Source: Candidatus Pollutiaquabacter sp. (GTDB lineage Bacteria; Bacteroidota; Bacteroidia; AKYH767-A; 2013-40CM-41-45). Taken from it: a DNA stretch of 64,000 nt. Below the pieces are notes generated by a model, which ran no database searches, was not told the DNA's origin, and was given only the letters and a program-made list of their open reading frames with translations. Position numbers and translations under genes: made by a program. The stretch is taken from the NCBI GenBank assembly GCA_947465495.1, contig CANIAS010000003.1:24806-88805 (forward strand), in the 5' to 3' direction. Below are positions 55,827 through 64,000 of the stretch, piece after piece. How positions within the stretch are numbered: position 1 is the stretch's first letter; every line of letters begins with the position of its first letter.

Positions 55827-56720
55827 TTAAGGCTTTATGAGATTGAAAGGAAACGGCAATCGGTTTATCCGCAGTTGTAAATATACGTTTTCCTTTGAAC
55901 CGAAACTCTTATAGAATCGATACAAATTTGGGTCAGAGGAACCCTCAAAATCTAAAACGCATTTTTCTCCGGCATGCATGGAAATAAATCTTTCAAGCAA
56001 TGCCGACATCGCACCAGTTTCCCGACCATCGGGATGGACGGCGGAGAATAGAAAGATCCAACCATGTCCTGATCGCAGGAATACAGCGCCTGCCTGCAAT
56101 GTCCCATGTGAACTCCGAACCCCATGCACCTCTAGTCTACCTCGTTGACGGGCCGAATTGCCAATTTGAATCAAGGTTTCATAGTCGCGATTTTTCATTG
56201 TGCTGATGGATCTGCCACGGTATTGTCTGAACAGTGAAATGATCTCAGGGATATCAGTGGATTTGTCGAACTGCAATCCAGCTTTTGCAGCCTTCCGGAT
56301 GTTTCGTACTATGTTTTCTGAAAAGGACCTGCGAAGAACATCCAACGATAAATTTAGATCCAATACTAGGTTCGGTCGCTCTTTAATTTTCCCTGTATGA
56401 CAAACGTTAAGGCTATTCAATTGTAAATCAATCAAACGATAATTGCTTGGCACTTCTTTCAAAAAGGGGGTCGAATCCAATTCGCCGAAAACGCCCAGTT
56501 GCTGGCTAAAAGGCGGTTGATGACAATAGGTAATTCCCCATTTCTTACTAGTAGGAAGCGGAAATACGGCTGTATATTCATCCTTAACCAGTCCTGACCA
56601 GCCCGGTGAAACAATGTTTAAATACCAAGATTCTGCGTAAACCAACGGGTTAGCGCACGTTGTAATACAACGATCCCATTCGTTGAAATCCAGTTCTTCA
56701 TGTCTAAGAAACCGGATCAT
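55827..56720 (-). CDS. GNAT/FemAB-like acyltransferase
   Basis: A 297-residue protein from ATG 56720, which overlaps the preceding gene by 4 bp (an ATG at 56771 would run further into it). The C-terminal half resembles the GNAT/FemAB-type fold (GTLQAGAVFLRSGHGWIFLFSAVHPDGRETGAMSALLERFI, then CVLDFEGSSDPNLYRFYKSFGS), common in exopolysaccharide or cell-envelope clusters. The N-terminal half has a related fold with HQPPFSQQLGVFG. Coupling to a polysaccharide deacetylase suggests glycan or envelope modification. Confidence 0.78.
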   Translation of the reverse strand: MIRFLRHEELDFNEWDRCITTCANPLVYAESWYLNIVSPGWSGLVKDEYTAVFPLPTSKKWGITYCHQPPFSQQLGVFGELDSTPFLKEVPSNYRLIDLQLNSLNVCHTGKIKERPNLVLDLNLSLDVLRRSFSENIVRNIRKAAKAGLQFDKSTDIPEIISLFRQYRGRSISTMKNRDYETLIQIGNSARQRGRLEVHGVRSSHGTLQAGAVFLRSGHGWIFLFSAVHPDGRETGAMSALLERFISMHAGEKCVLDFEGSSDPNLYRFYKSFGSKENVYLQLRINRLPFPFNLIKP

Positions 56721-58021
56721 GCAGTAGCAGCTTTTACAATCTGCTCGTAGCACGAACGCCATCCGTTCCACGGCGATCGGTCAGACAACGATTCATTGTG
56801 CCATAAGGAGATGAAAGTACCTCCAACTTCTTTTACTTCACGGATCAGTGGCGAAACACGCGCCATTATTTCATCCGGTTGTAATAACATATAATGACGC
56901 AACGTAGCATCCATTACGGCAAAAGGATAAATACGCAACGTTGTTTCTTGCTCTGTGCCCAAGTCGTAAAAATTATACGGGGAACAGATGCCAGCTCTGA
57001 AACCAATCTCTTGCGCATATCCCATAGTGTGCTCTTCGGTAATATCACAATTGATAAGTTGTCGGTAGGTTTCCGGGAATCGCATGCGCAGAAAATGCTG
57101 GCGGCTGATAGTCACATCTCGTCGAATAATCTTACTCAAACGTGATTGCTCAAGCTGTATCCGTTGCGGATCGTCATTCGACTTGAAAGAAGGATGGATG
57201 CCGCACTGATTATAATCAGCAATTGATTTTATTAACGAGCGAAATCTTCGTCGCGATGTGGATACGTTTTTGTCATATTGTGCATAATCTCCAAGCAGGA
57301 AAAAATAAATACACTTGATATTGTATTGGTTTCGTATGCGATCGAGTTCTTCATACGTGTCATAAGGATCTTGCTTCTTGCCCATAACGACTGAAAGTCG
57401 CTCATGGATGTTGGCAAAGTCCAACTGAAGCAAGGCGCGTAAAAAAGCACCGCCAGTACGAAGCATCCCTTTCTCACGGAAGGCCCAAGCATTATCGATG
57501 TCTATGGTCGAAATATAGTTGTAGGTTCCTTGAACTACTGGCAATCCCGGATAGTGCTGCTTCAAAACTTCTCCTATACGTATAGCCCAACGATTCACTA
57601 CGGCTTGCTGCAAAAAACCTTTTGTATAAGCTAGACTTTGCCTCGCATCGTAGCGGTCGTATTGATCTCGTTGATGTGGTAAGTACTCTTCATAACGTGT
57701 GACCAGGTAGAATGCGGCAGCAAACGGGTCAAATGGCATGAGGAACTTAGGATGCGTTGCAAAGAAGGCCTTAGAGCCTTCCCAGTCGAAAACGGAAATC
57801 TCTTGTGGTCGGATACCTCTTTCAAAAAGAAGTGTAGTAGCATAAAAAAATGGCTCATTACTGACAGGCTTATCAGCATAGGAGAACTTCGGTCCTTGGT
57901 GTAAGAGAAATTCCTGTTCATCGTGGCTGATATGGTACTCTAATCCGACTAATTCTTTAAGAATTAAGTCAAATATATACTTCAGCCGGTAGGATGAACG
58001 TGGAGAATAAACCAATAACAT
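56717..58021 (-). CDS. Polysaccharide deacetylase family protein (DUF7033-like N-terminus)
   Basis: A 434-residue protein. The N-terminal ~130 residues match a Bacteroidota domain I know as DUF7033 (PRSSYRLKYIFDLILKELVGLEYHIS, MPFDPFAAAFYLVTRYEEYLPHQRDQYDRY). The C-terminal part is a polysaccharide-deacetylase-like barrel with ISTIDIDNAWAFREKG (metal Asp region), CGIHPSFKS with the His, and a late SLWHNES. It may deacetylate a surface or secreted glycan. It is coupled to the acyltransferase gene. Confidence 0.82.
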   Translation of the reverse strand: MLLVYSPRSSYRLKYIFDLILKELVGLEYHISHDEQEFLLHQGPKFSYADKPVSNEPFFYATTLLFERGIRPQEISVFDWEGSKAFFATHPKFLMPFDPFAAAFYLVTRYEEYLPHQRDQYDRYDARQSLAYTKGFLQQAVVNRWAIRIGEVLKQHYPGLPVVQGTYNYISTIDIDNAWAFREKGMLRTGGAFLRALLQLDFANIHERLSVVMGKKQDPYDTYEELDRIRNQYNIKCIYFFLLGDYAQYDKNVSTSRRRFRSLIKSIADYNQCGIHPSFKSNDDPQRIQLEQSRLSKIIRRDVTISRQHFLRMRFPETYRQLINCDITEEHTMGYAQEIGFRAGICSPYNFYDLGTEQETTLRIYPFAVMDATLRHYMLLQPDEIMARVSPLIREVKEVGGTFISLWHNESLSDRSPWNGWRSCYEQIVKAATA

Positions 58022-58139
58022 AGTAGCCGTCCAGTGAACGCTACTAAGATACGTTTATTGTGGCAATTTGTGCCAGTCCAACCAGCCACGTAGATTAACT
58101 TGTCGTGCTGGTAAAAGTGAAGGATTCGTAGGTGTTAAT

Positions 58140-58919
58140 TTAGAGCAGTCCACTTCCAAGCCCAAGTGCAATGACCAATAAAAGTACCGCTACGGTTAAT
58201 TGAATAAAACGTAAGGTCACCTTCTTGAAAAGACGGTTTCCCAGATAGGCGCCAGTCATTGCGGAAAGAGTCGCACAAATGATCAATGGATAATGAACGG
58301 ATAATCCTTTCTCAAAGAAGTGGGAAGAATAAACACCGAGACGGGTGAAATCGACGAAACAAGATACCACCACCGCGGTACCTAAGTAAGCTTCTTTAGT
58401 CAATCCGGATTTTATTAAAAAGGCACTGCGCAGCGCTCCTTGATTGCCGGATAGCCCACCGAAAAATCCGCTCAAGGCGCCGCCGATGATGAGCTTGTCT
58501 TTCGAGAACCGAAGGTTCGATAAAGCTGGAATTAGGTCCATGGCAGAGAAGAAAAGCAATAATAAAGCGATAACGAATTTCATGGGATAAACCACCATTA
58601 TTCGGTTTTTTATGGCATAGGAAAACAAAGGGGTGAGATCGGATAATCGTAGCAACATCCAGGCGCCTAGGAGGGATGCAAGTATAGCCGGCACACCGAA
58701 TTTTAGCAAGACTCTTTTATCAGCGTTTTTCCCAACCAACGTCAACTTGAATAGATTGTTGAAGAAATGAACAATCCCTGTCAACGCAATGGACACATCT
58801 ACCGGAAAGAAAATCATAAACACTGGCGAGAGTAGTGTTCCTAATCCAAAGCCTGAAAAAAAGGTCAGTATAGCTGCAAAGAATGCAGTCAGACAAATAA
58901 CAGTAAGCGCGGTAGTCAT
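58140..58919 (-). CDS. TSUP family transporter (TauE/SafE type)
   Basis: A 259-residue inner-membrane protein with about eight hydrophobic segments. The TauE/SafE signs are FSGFGLGTLLSPVFMIFFPVDVSIALTGIVHFFNN and, in the second half, GGALSGFFGGLSGNQGALRSAFLIKSGL. Family members export sulfite, sulfonates or other small anions; the substrate is not known here. Confidence 0.87.
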   Translation of the reverse strand: MTTALTVICLTAFFAAILTFFSGFGLGTLLSPVFMIFFPVDVSIALTGIVHFFNNLFKLTLVGKNADKRVLLKFGVPAILASLLGAWMLLRLSDLTPLFSYAIKNRIMVVYPMKFVIALLLLFFSAMDLIPALSNLRFSKDKLIIGGALSGFFGGLSGNQGALRSAFLIKSGLTKEAYLGTAVVVSCFVDFTRLGVYSSHFFEKGLSVHYPLIICATLSAMTGAYLGNRLFKKVTLRFIQLTVAVLLLVIALGLGSGLL

Positions 58920-58933
58920 CCGATGTGATTCAT

Positions 58934-58959
58934 GAAGTGGTTCAGTGAAGTGGTTCAGT
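58934..58959. repeat. 13-bp tandem duplication at the 3' end of the YitT gene
   Basis: Two exact copies of GAAGTGGTTCAGT (58934-58946, 58947-58959), followed by a partial third copy (GAAGCGGT). The stop codon of the minus-strand YitT gene lies inside the second copy. Confidence 0.75.
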
Positions 58960-59911
58960 GAAGCGGTCTTTTTTTAATCATACCTCCTTTGGTGTCTTTC
59001 ACGGGATGCATTACAACGAAAGCGGTCTCATCGATTAGCGTTATTTCTGTTTTGAGTCGATTCAGTTCCAGTCTTGTAACTACTGTAAAGACAATTTCTA
59101 CCTCGGCATTTTCATGAGTGCCATATCCTCGTCTGCCATGATACAGCGTGACTCCTCGCCCTAATTTTTGAATAATCATCATGCGGAGTGCTTCGCTATG
59201 GTCGGAAATAATGGTCACTCCAACATATTCTTCAATTCCCTCTACCAGAAAATCCAACGTTTTGGAAGCTACCATATAGGTGATCATGGAATATAGGGCG
59301 TTGTCGATGCCAAGTAGGTAAGCAGCAGCACTAAAGATTATAATGTTAATGAAGATGATGATATCTCCGATGGAGGCACCTGTCTTGCGACTCATGTAAA
59401 TAGCCAGCACCTCCGTGCCGTCAATCACTGCTCCTCCGCGCATTGCCAATCCAATACCTGCTCCTAGGAAAAAGCCGCCGAATACAGCCACTAGCAAGTT
59501 GTCCTGTGTGATATCTGGAAAATGAACGAATGCCAAACAAAGCGAAAGTCCTGTAATTGCAATCGTTGTTTTGAATGCAAAAGTTTTCCCCATCACTTTA
59601 TATCCCAAAATAACGAATGGAATGTTTATCGTGATAATCAGTTTGTAGAGGGGAGCTTGTGCGATTTCTGCAAGTAGTAGAGAGATACCGGTGGCCCCAC
59701 CGTCAATGAAATTGTTCGTCAGCAAGAATCCTTCGAATCCAAAAGCAGCGGAAAAAATTCCTGCCATGATCAGCAATACATCTTTGGTATTACGTTTGAG
59801 CATGATCATCATGTCACGATATCCCTTTGCCATTTCATGAGTTGATAATTCGACTCCGCGATTTTTCCGAAGGGTGGTATGGATGACTATGTATTTCAAA
59901 AAGGAGTTCAT
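58955..59911 (-). CDS. YitT family membrane protein
   Basis: A 318-residue inner-membrane protein from ATG 59911 (an upstream ATG at 60004 adds 31 residues that overlap the next gene). The N-terminal part has about five membrane segments with the YitT motif FLLTNNFIDGGATGISLLLAE and GLAMRGGAVIDGTEVLAIYMSRKTG. The C-terminal DUF2179 domain is present (LGRGVTLYHGRRGYGTHENAEVEIVFTVVTRLELNRLKTEI). Function is unknown in the family at large. Confidence 0.85.
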   Translation of the reverse strand: MNSFLKYIVIHTTLRKNRGVELSTHEMAKGYRDMMIMLKRNTKDVLLIMAGIFSAAFGFEGFLLTNNFIDGGATGISLLLAEIAQAPLYKLIITINIPFVILGYKVMGKTFAFKTTIAITGLSLCLAFVHFPDITQDNLLVAVFGGFFLGAGIGLAMRGGAVIDGTEVLAIYMSRKTGASIGDIIIFINIIIFSAAAYLLGIDNALYSMITYMVASKTLDFLVEGIEEYVGVTIISDHSEALRMMIIQKLGRGVTLYHGRRGYGTHENAEVEIVFTVVTRLELNRLKTEITLIDETAFVVMHPVKDTKGGMIKKRPLH

Positions 59912-59969
59912 AGCTTGAAGTTGGGGTGTACCTGTTAAAAATAGCAATAATGTGGTTGCTTTAAAACGC

Positions 59970-61493
59970 CTAAGGCACAACTGTGATTTTATATACAGCA
60001 GCATGGTCAGTTTCGCCTACCAGTGTACTGTGAACTGGCGGAATTGCAACGTTTTTATCTGTAAAGATGATGTATTCGGCTCCCTGAGTTACAAATTCAT
60101 GAAGGGTTGTGATTGAATTGACCGTGTCGCGAATATTCCAACCCGATCGACCGATACTCCATAGTCCACCATTCGGTGTTCGGTCATAGGCGATGATGAA
60201 TTTCGCAGTTGACGGGACCTGCATATTATCGAGTAGTTCACGAACTCCTTTAAGCTCTTCTGTGATAATGGCAAACTTTTCATCTTTCTCCAAGTAGCGT
60301 TTCGTGACATTATGTTGGGCATAAAACATACTTAGTAGTGTGAGTAACGTTAATCCTGCTTTTATAACCCAATGATTGCTCATCGAAGGAAACCTGCTTC
60401 TCAGCGTAGCTAGAGCGGTCAAGGAAAAAATAAAAATACCAGGAATCAATGTGATGAAATAGTAATCATGGTCTTTGAATTGACCAAAGAAAAGCAGGAA
60501 ATAGCCAAGTGTACCGGCTACAGTAAAAAGGCATGGCAGAAAAAGTTCATGACGTACCTTTTGAATGAACATCACTCCGGCTATGAATAAAACACAGAGG
60601 AAATGTAGGGTAGTCGGGTAGTAGTATTTAGTGTGCCAGTAGTTGATGATGAAATCCCAAGTTTCTGAAATAGAGGATGCAGACATTGACCAAATTGGAA
60701 ATGCATTGGTCAAAAAGTAGTAATCCTTATTTATATGATTATAATAGATGGCATAGCTGTTCCAGCTTATCACAACAAGGAATGATAGTATAAACAGCAA
60801 TAGTGTAAAACGAATTTGCGTCTGCTTGTAGGATTGGTTTTTAATCAATGAGATCGATGGTAGTACGTAGGATACTGCCATTGCCACAGGATGGAGAAAA
60901 TAGGTAACCTTTATCAGAGATGCAGTAGTTAAAAAAAAGAAGGCCAGGATCAAATTGCGCCGAGTGTCCTTCAAGCGGAATTCTAGAAAGTAATACCAGC
61001 CTATCAGCGTTAATCCGAAGGCGGAAGCGTCTGGTAGAAAATTGTTTGAATAATAAAGTAGTACGGTGGAAGATATAATTAGAAAACTAAATGCTATTGC
61101 TGTCCACAGGTCGTTAAGCCATTTTTTACAGATTAAAAACAAGTGATAAAAACCAATAGAAGCAATGGTTAGCGTTATTAGGCGAAGGATGTAAGCTTGT
61201 TCACCAAACGGAAAGTATAATAGCGCAGTCAGGTAGTATAACACTGGAAATTCACATGCCGCTTTACCACCAATACTGGCTAGGTTGTATACTTCAGGAG
61301 TAAAGAAGTGCATACCATGACGATAATAATTTGCAGCAAATGATAGGCTATCGGTTTGGCGAATGAAGTGTATTCCTTGAGGATCAAGGAAAAGAATGTG
61401 CTGAAAATCCAACAGTACATAGTATAGTAGCAGTACAATCCAGAATAGTAGTCCTGCTCGAAATTGACTGCTGCGCGGAGATTCTTTAAGCAT
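59970..61493 (-). CDS. GT39-like polytopic glycosyltransferase
   Basis: A 507-residue membrane protein with about ten hydrophobic segments and a soluble C-terminal domain, in the manner of lipid-linked-sugar transferases of GT39/ArnT type. The first loop holds FIRQTDSLSFAANYYRHGMHFFTPEVYNLASIGGKAACEFPVLYY, containing acidic residues where GT-C enzymes bind the sugar donor. The C-terminal soluble part has FIIAYDRTPNGGLWSIGRSGWN. Substrate unknown. Confidence 0.75.
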   Translation of the reverse strand: MLKESPRSSQFRAGLLFWIVLLLYYVLLDFQHILFLDPQGIHFIRQTDSLSFAANYYRHGMHFFTPEVYNLASIGGKAACEFPVLYYLTALLYFPFGEQAYILRLITLTIASIGFYHLFLICKKWLNDLWTAIAFSFLIISSTVLLYYSNNFLPDASAFGLTLIGWYYFLEFRLKDTRRNLILAFFFLTTASLIKVTYFLHPVAMAVSYVLPSISLIKNQSYKQTQIRFTLLLFILSFLVVISWNSYAIYYNHINKDYYFLTNAFPIWSMSASSISETWDFIINYWHTKYYYPTTLHFLCVLFIAGVMFIQKVRHELFLPCLFTVAGTLGYFLLFFGQFKDHDYYFITLIPGIFIFSLTALATLRSRFPSMSNHWVIKAGLTLLTLLSMFYAQHNVTKRYLEKDEKFAIITEELKGVRELLDNMQVPSTAKFIIAYDRTPNGGLWSIGRSGWNIRDTVNSITTLHEFVTQGAEYIIFTDKNVAIPPVHSTLVGETDHAAVYKITVVP

Positions 61494-61547
61494 CTAACAG
61501 TGATTCTTACTGGTTTAAAGATGCAGAATTTTCTTGTTCAAGGCATA

Positions 61548-62234
61548 TCATATTTTGCCTTCATCGGCAAAACTGTAATACCCATTTTGAGTCACAATTA
61601 GGTGGTCGAGTACAAGGATTTCAAGCACCTTGCCTGCTTCAACCAGATTTTTCGTCAGCCGAATATCGGCATCACTCGGCTTGAGATTTCCGGAAGGATG
61701 GTTGTGCGCTAAGATCAGACCAGTCGCTTTTTGTTGCAGGGCCAACTGAAAAATGATGCGTGGGTCAGCTACCGTACCGGTCAATCCACCTTTGCTAATT
61801 TGCTGACGACTGATATAGTGATTGGCGCGGTTCAGAAAGATTACCCAAAATTCTTCGTGGACCAAATCACCAAGCTCTTCGGTCAATAGTTTAGCGGCAT
61901 CTTCACTACCACTGATCTTCAGCGTGCTTCCCGGAAGCGCAGCGGTTTTTCTTCGTCCTAGCTCCAGCGCAGCTATCAGCGTGACGGCTTTAGCTGGACC
62001 CACTCCTTTGAAACGGATTAAGTCGCCTGGAGACATTCGTCCCAGTGATTGCAGATTATTGTCGCAGGAATTTAGGATTCGCCTTGCTAATTCAATGGCT
62101 GATTCATGCTGCGATCCTGACCCAAACAGAATTGCGATCAATTCAGCGTCCGATAAGGTGTGCCGCCCTTTGAGCATCAATTTTTCCCGTGGCCTGTCTT
62201 CTTCAGCCCACGATTTCACCGGTAATTTTTCCAT
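61548..62234 (-). CDS. radC: RadC family protein (JAB/MPN domain)
   Basis: A 228-residue protein with an N-terminal helix-hairpin-helix region (RFKGVGPAKAVTLIAALELG) and a C-terminal JAB-type metal-binding domain with the intact motif ATGLILAHNHPSGNLKPSDADIRLT. The name suggests DNA repair, but the E. coli gene is not needed for it; the biochemical function is unclear. It is followed by a single-copy rpsT terminator on its far side. Confidence 0.93.
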   Translation of the reverse strand: MEKLPVKSWAEEDRPREKLMLKGRHTLSDAELIAILFGSGSQHESAIELARRILNSCDNNLQSLGRMSPGDLIRFKGVGPAKAVTLIAALELGRRKTAALPGSTLKISGSEDAAKLLTEELGDLVHEEFWVIFLNRANHYISRQQISKGGLTGTVADPRIIFQLALQQKATGLILAHNHPSGNLKPSDADIRLTKNLVEAGKVLEILVLDHLIVTQNGYYSFADEGKI

Positions 62235-62293
62235 GCTGCAAGATGGAAATACACTACGAGCACTGCAGCTGTTTTTCGATGGTTATTTTAAGG

Positions 62294-62323
62294 AAAAAAA
62301 AAGGCTGCCTTTGATAGGCAGCC
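62294..62323 (-). terminator. Terminator of rpsT
   Basis: Stem GGCTGCC (62303-62309) / GGCAGCC (62317-62323) with a 7-nt loop, followed on the minus strand by a run of nine T. It lies 27 bp past the rpsT stop. Confidence 0.9.
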
Positions 62324-62349
62324 CCGATGTTGTTGTCGCCAACAAGGAT

Positions 62350-62604
62350 TTACTTGATATGATTCATATGAATAGCAAGCTCACTTTTCAAGTTTGCTGC
62401 CTTGTTCTTATGAATTACATTCTTTTTTGCCAAACGATCCAGCATAGAAGCTAATTTAGGCAATGCTTTTCCAGCAGCAGTCTTGTCGGAAAGCTCGCGG
62501 AACGCGCGGATGGCGTTACGCATAGTTTTTGCCTGGTAACGATTACGTAGGCGCTTTGCCTCGCTGTTACGGATACGCTTGAGTGAAGATTTATGATTTG
62601 CCAT
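62350..62604 (-). CDS. rpsT: 30S ribosomal protein bS20
   Basis: An 84-residue ribosomal protein: [35 protein letters not shown] at the N-terminus and [22 protein letters not shown] at the end. Length and composition are typical. Monocistronic with its own promoter and terminator. Its start lacks a Shine-Dalgarno sequence. Confidence 0.96.
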   Translation of the reverse strand: MANHKSSLKRIRNSEAKRLRNRYQAKTMRNAIRAFRELSDKTAAGKALPKLASMLDRLAKKNVIHKNKAANLKSELAIHMNHIK

Positions 62605-62667
62605 GGTAAACTATTGACTTTTTGTGCTTTTTTGAGCCTTTTTGGAGGTTCTCCCGTAAAAGGGACG

Positions 62668-62698
62668 CAAATATAACAACTGACGTCATTATTTCCAA
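62668..62698 (-). promoter_or_regulatory. Promoter of rpsT
   Basis: Minus strand: TTG (62698-62696), 20-bp spacer, TATATTTG (62675-62668). Good match to the Bacteroidota consensus; the leader before rpsT would be about 55-60 nt. Confidence 0.75.
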
Positions 62699-62805
62699 GT
62701 GTTTTAGAAAAACAGTCCTATCGACTCTTTCTGCACGTTAGTTTGTTTCCTTGCGCCTAGTTTTCAGGGTACCCCTGACAGTATTCACACCTCCACCTAA
62801 TTTCC

Positions 62806-62813
62806 TAACTTTG
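62806..62813 (+). promoter_or_regulatory. -7 element upstream of the PaaH-type gene
   Basis: TAACTTTG ends seven bases before the ATG at 62821. TTC rather than TTG lies at the -33 distance. The transcript would start at or just before the ATG. Confidence 0.45.
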
Positions 62814-62820
62814 TCATACT

Positions 62821-64000
62821 ATGGCGAATTTAATCTCGAGTTCATCAATTATCGGCGTTGCAGGAGCAGGGACCATGGGTGGTGGAATCGCGTTGGTGGC
62901 AGCAACCGCAGGTCATCCAGTCGTCCTGTTTGACAATTTCCCTGGAGCCATAGATCGTGCTAAAAAACTCCATGAATCTACTCACCAAAAGCTGATTGAA
63001 AAAGGAAAAATGACCGCCGAGACTTCCGGCGCGGTACTTAGCCGTATTCAATACATTCAGGAAGTAGCAGGTTTGAAGGATGCATCATTAATCATTGAAG
63101 CAGTAATTGAAGATGCGGTGATAAAGCAAGACCTCTTCCGCCGGTTAGAGGATGTGGTTTCTTCTAGATGCATTCTGGCCAGTAATACTTCCTCGCTTTC
63201 CATTACTTCCATCGCCGGTGTTTGCAAGGATCCATCCCGTTTTATCGGAATACATTTTTTCAATCCTGCTACGTTGATGCCCTTGGTTGAAATCATTCCA
63301 GGAATTCAAACCACGGAGTCTACTATTCGCCAAGTGAAGGAGTGCATCGATGCCTGGAGAAAGACGACCGTATTAGTGAAGGATACTCCTGGCTTTATTG
63401 TTAATCGTGTTGCCCGACCATTTTACGGTGAGTCGATACGTATTTATGAAGAGCGATGGATGGATCTTCCTGAAGGCGCTGAAGGAATGTCAACCATCGA
63501 TTGGGCCCTCAAAGAGTTCGGTGGTTTCCGGATGGGACCTTTTGAATTGATGGACCTTATCGGAAATGACATTAACTATACTGTGACAGAAACGGTTTGG
63601 AAACAGTTTTACCACGATCCGCGCTATCGTCCTTCCCTTACGCAGAAGCGCATGGTAGAGGCCAATCGGTTAGGACGTAAAACAACTAAAGGATATTACT
63701 CCTACGAAGAAGGGGTCTCATTACCTGAACCTAATAAAGATCCAGTTAGAGCGCAACGTATTCTTCATCGCGTACTGGCTATGCTGATTAATGAAGCGGT
63801 GGATGCATATTACTTGCAAATCGCTTCAATATCAGACATTGATCTTGCCATGACGAAGGGTGTCAATTATCCGAAAGGACTTCTGCGTTGGTGCGACGAA
63901 TTAGGTGCGACGAATGTACTTAAGGAATTGGAGTCGTTGCGCGAAGAATATGCTGAAGATCGTTATCGTCCGAGTGTGCTACTTAAAAAAATGGCACGCG
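62821..64000 (+). CDS. paaH: 3-hydroxyacyl-CoA dehydrogenase, PaaH type (runs off window end)
   Basis: At least 393 residues, open at the 3' end. The NAD-binding motif is GVAGAGTMGGGIA near residues 12-24. The fold continues with IIEAVIEDAVIKQDLFRRLE, LASNTSSLSITSIA, and the signature GIHFFNPATLMPLVEIIPG including the catalytic His. The C-terminal helical domain shows DTPGFIVNRVARPFYGESIR and LMDLIGNDINYTVTETVW. The extended C-terminal part is seen in PaaH. It would oxidise 3-hydroxyadipyl-CoA in phenylacetate breakdown, though general fatty-acid members look alike. Confidence 0.85.
   Translation, partial: MANLISSSSIIGVAGAGTMGGGIALVAATAGHPVVLFDNFPGAIDRAKKLHESTHQKLIEKGKMTAETSGAVLSRIQYIQEVAGLKDASLIIEAVIEDAVIKQDLFRRLEDVVSSRCILASNTSSLSITSIAGVCKDPSRFIGIHFFNPATLMPLVEIIPGIQTTESTIRQVKECIDAWRKTTVLVKDTPGFIVNRVARPFYGESIRIYEERWMDLPEGAEGMSTIDWALKEFGGFRMGPFELMDLIGNDINYTVTETVWKQFYHDPRYRPSLTQKRMVEANRLGRKTTKGYYSYEEGVSLPEPNKDPVRAQRILHRVLAMLINEAVDAYYLQIASISDIDLAMTKGVNYPKGLLRWCDELGATNVLKELESLREEYAEDRYRPSVLLKKMAR

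Noticed and set aside
61822..62454. 210-codon plus-strand frame across radC and rpsT
   Set aside because: It is antisense to two well-supported genes, has no recognisable domain, and crosses the rpsT terminator.

Overview
The window reads as a chromosomal segment of a Bacteroidota bacterium. The evidence is two large exported proteins with C-terminal type IX secretion (T9SS) type A sorting domains, promoters of the TTG-N19-TAnnTTTG type, A-rich leaders that mostly lack Shine-Dalgarno sequences, a single-chain glycine decarboxylase, and several protein families typical of the phylum. Nothing fixes the order or genus. No tRNA, rRNA, IS element, prophage or CRISPR array is visible; most of the window is housekeeping and catabolic chromosome.

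Layout. 1-1401 (minus): a small lipoprotein, feoA and the first part of feoB (ferrous iron uptake). 1493-3927 (plus): an MlaE/MlaF lipid-transport pair followed at once by a proline racemase/4-hydroxyproline epimerase. 4004-7799 (minus): two T9SS cargo proteins. 7902-10766 (minus): gcvP. 10869-12768 (plus): a tight three-gene unit of unknown function, including a UbiA-like membrane protein. 12742-16808: hemL and the kynurenine-pathway genes kynU and kmo. 16815-22065: an MBL-fold hydrolase, a very large periplasmic/outer-membrane protein, and an M20 amidohydrolase. 22129-27451: gyrB, dnaX, a LOG-family protein and HU.

27515-31487 (minus): phenylacetyl-CoA epoxidase genes paaABCD with paaG. 31601-34900: two glycosyltransferases, an FtsE-like ATPase and a small conserved protein. 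35053-39843 (plus): a TPR-repeat protein and an outer-membrane beta-barrel protein. 39897-43359 (minus): a second phenylacetate block (enoyl-CoA hydratase-like gene, unknown 150-residue gene, paaZ). A third piece, a PaaH-type dehydrogenase, starts at 62821 and runs off the end. 43720-46419: rlmD, then rpsF-rpsR-rplI. 46565-53385 (minus): a TolC/HlyD/ABC export operon and a MacB-type permease. 53557-62604: a Cys/Lys-rich exported peptide, a YjjG-type nucleotidase, upp, a polysaccharide deacetylase/GNAT pair, TSUP and YitT membrane proteins, a GT39-like protein, radC and rpsT.

The signals most worth a second look are: (i) an A10 run inside dnaX, where slippage by one base in either direction gives a truncated gamma-like protein; (ii) perfect AAGGAGG Shine-Dalgarno sequences in front of rpsR and rplI but not rpsF, in a phylum whose ribosomes hide the anti-SD using bS6 and bS18, the products of this operon; (iii) an export ABC ATPase with substituted signature, catalytic and switch residues, preceded by a structured 612-bp non-coding region; (iv) a consensus promoter, an operator-like dyad at the predicted start site, and a GC-rich hairpin upstream of paaZ; and (v) several small or unknown genes, including a 46-residue lipoprotein and an exported 86-residue Cys/Lys-rich peptide.
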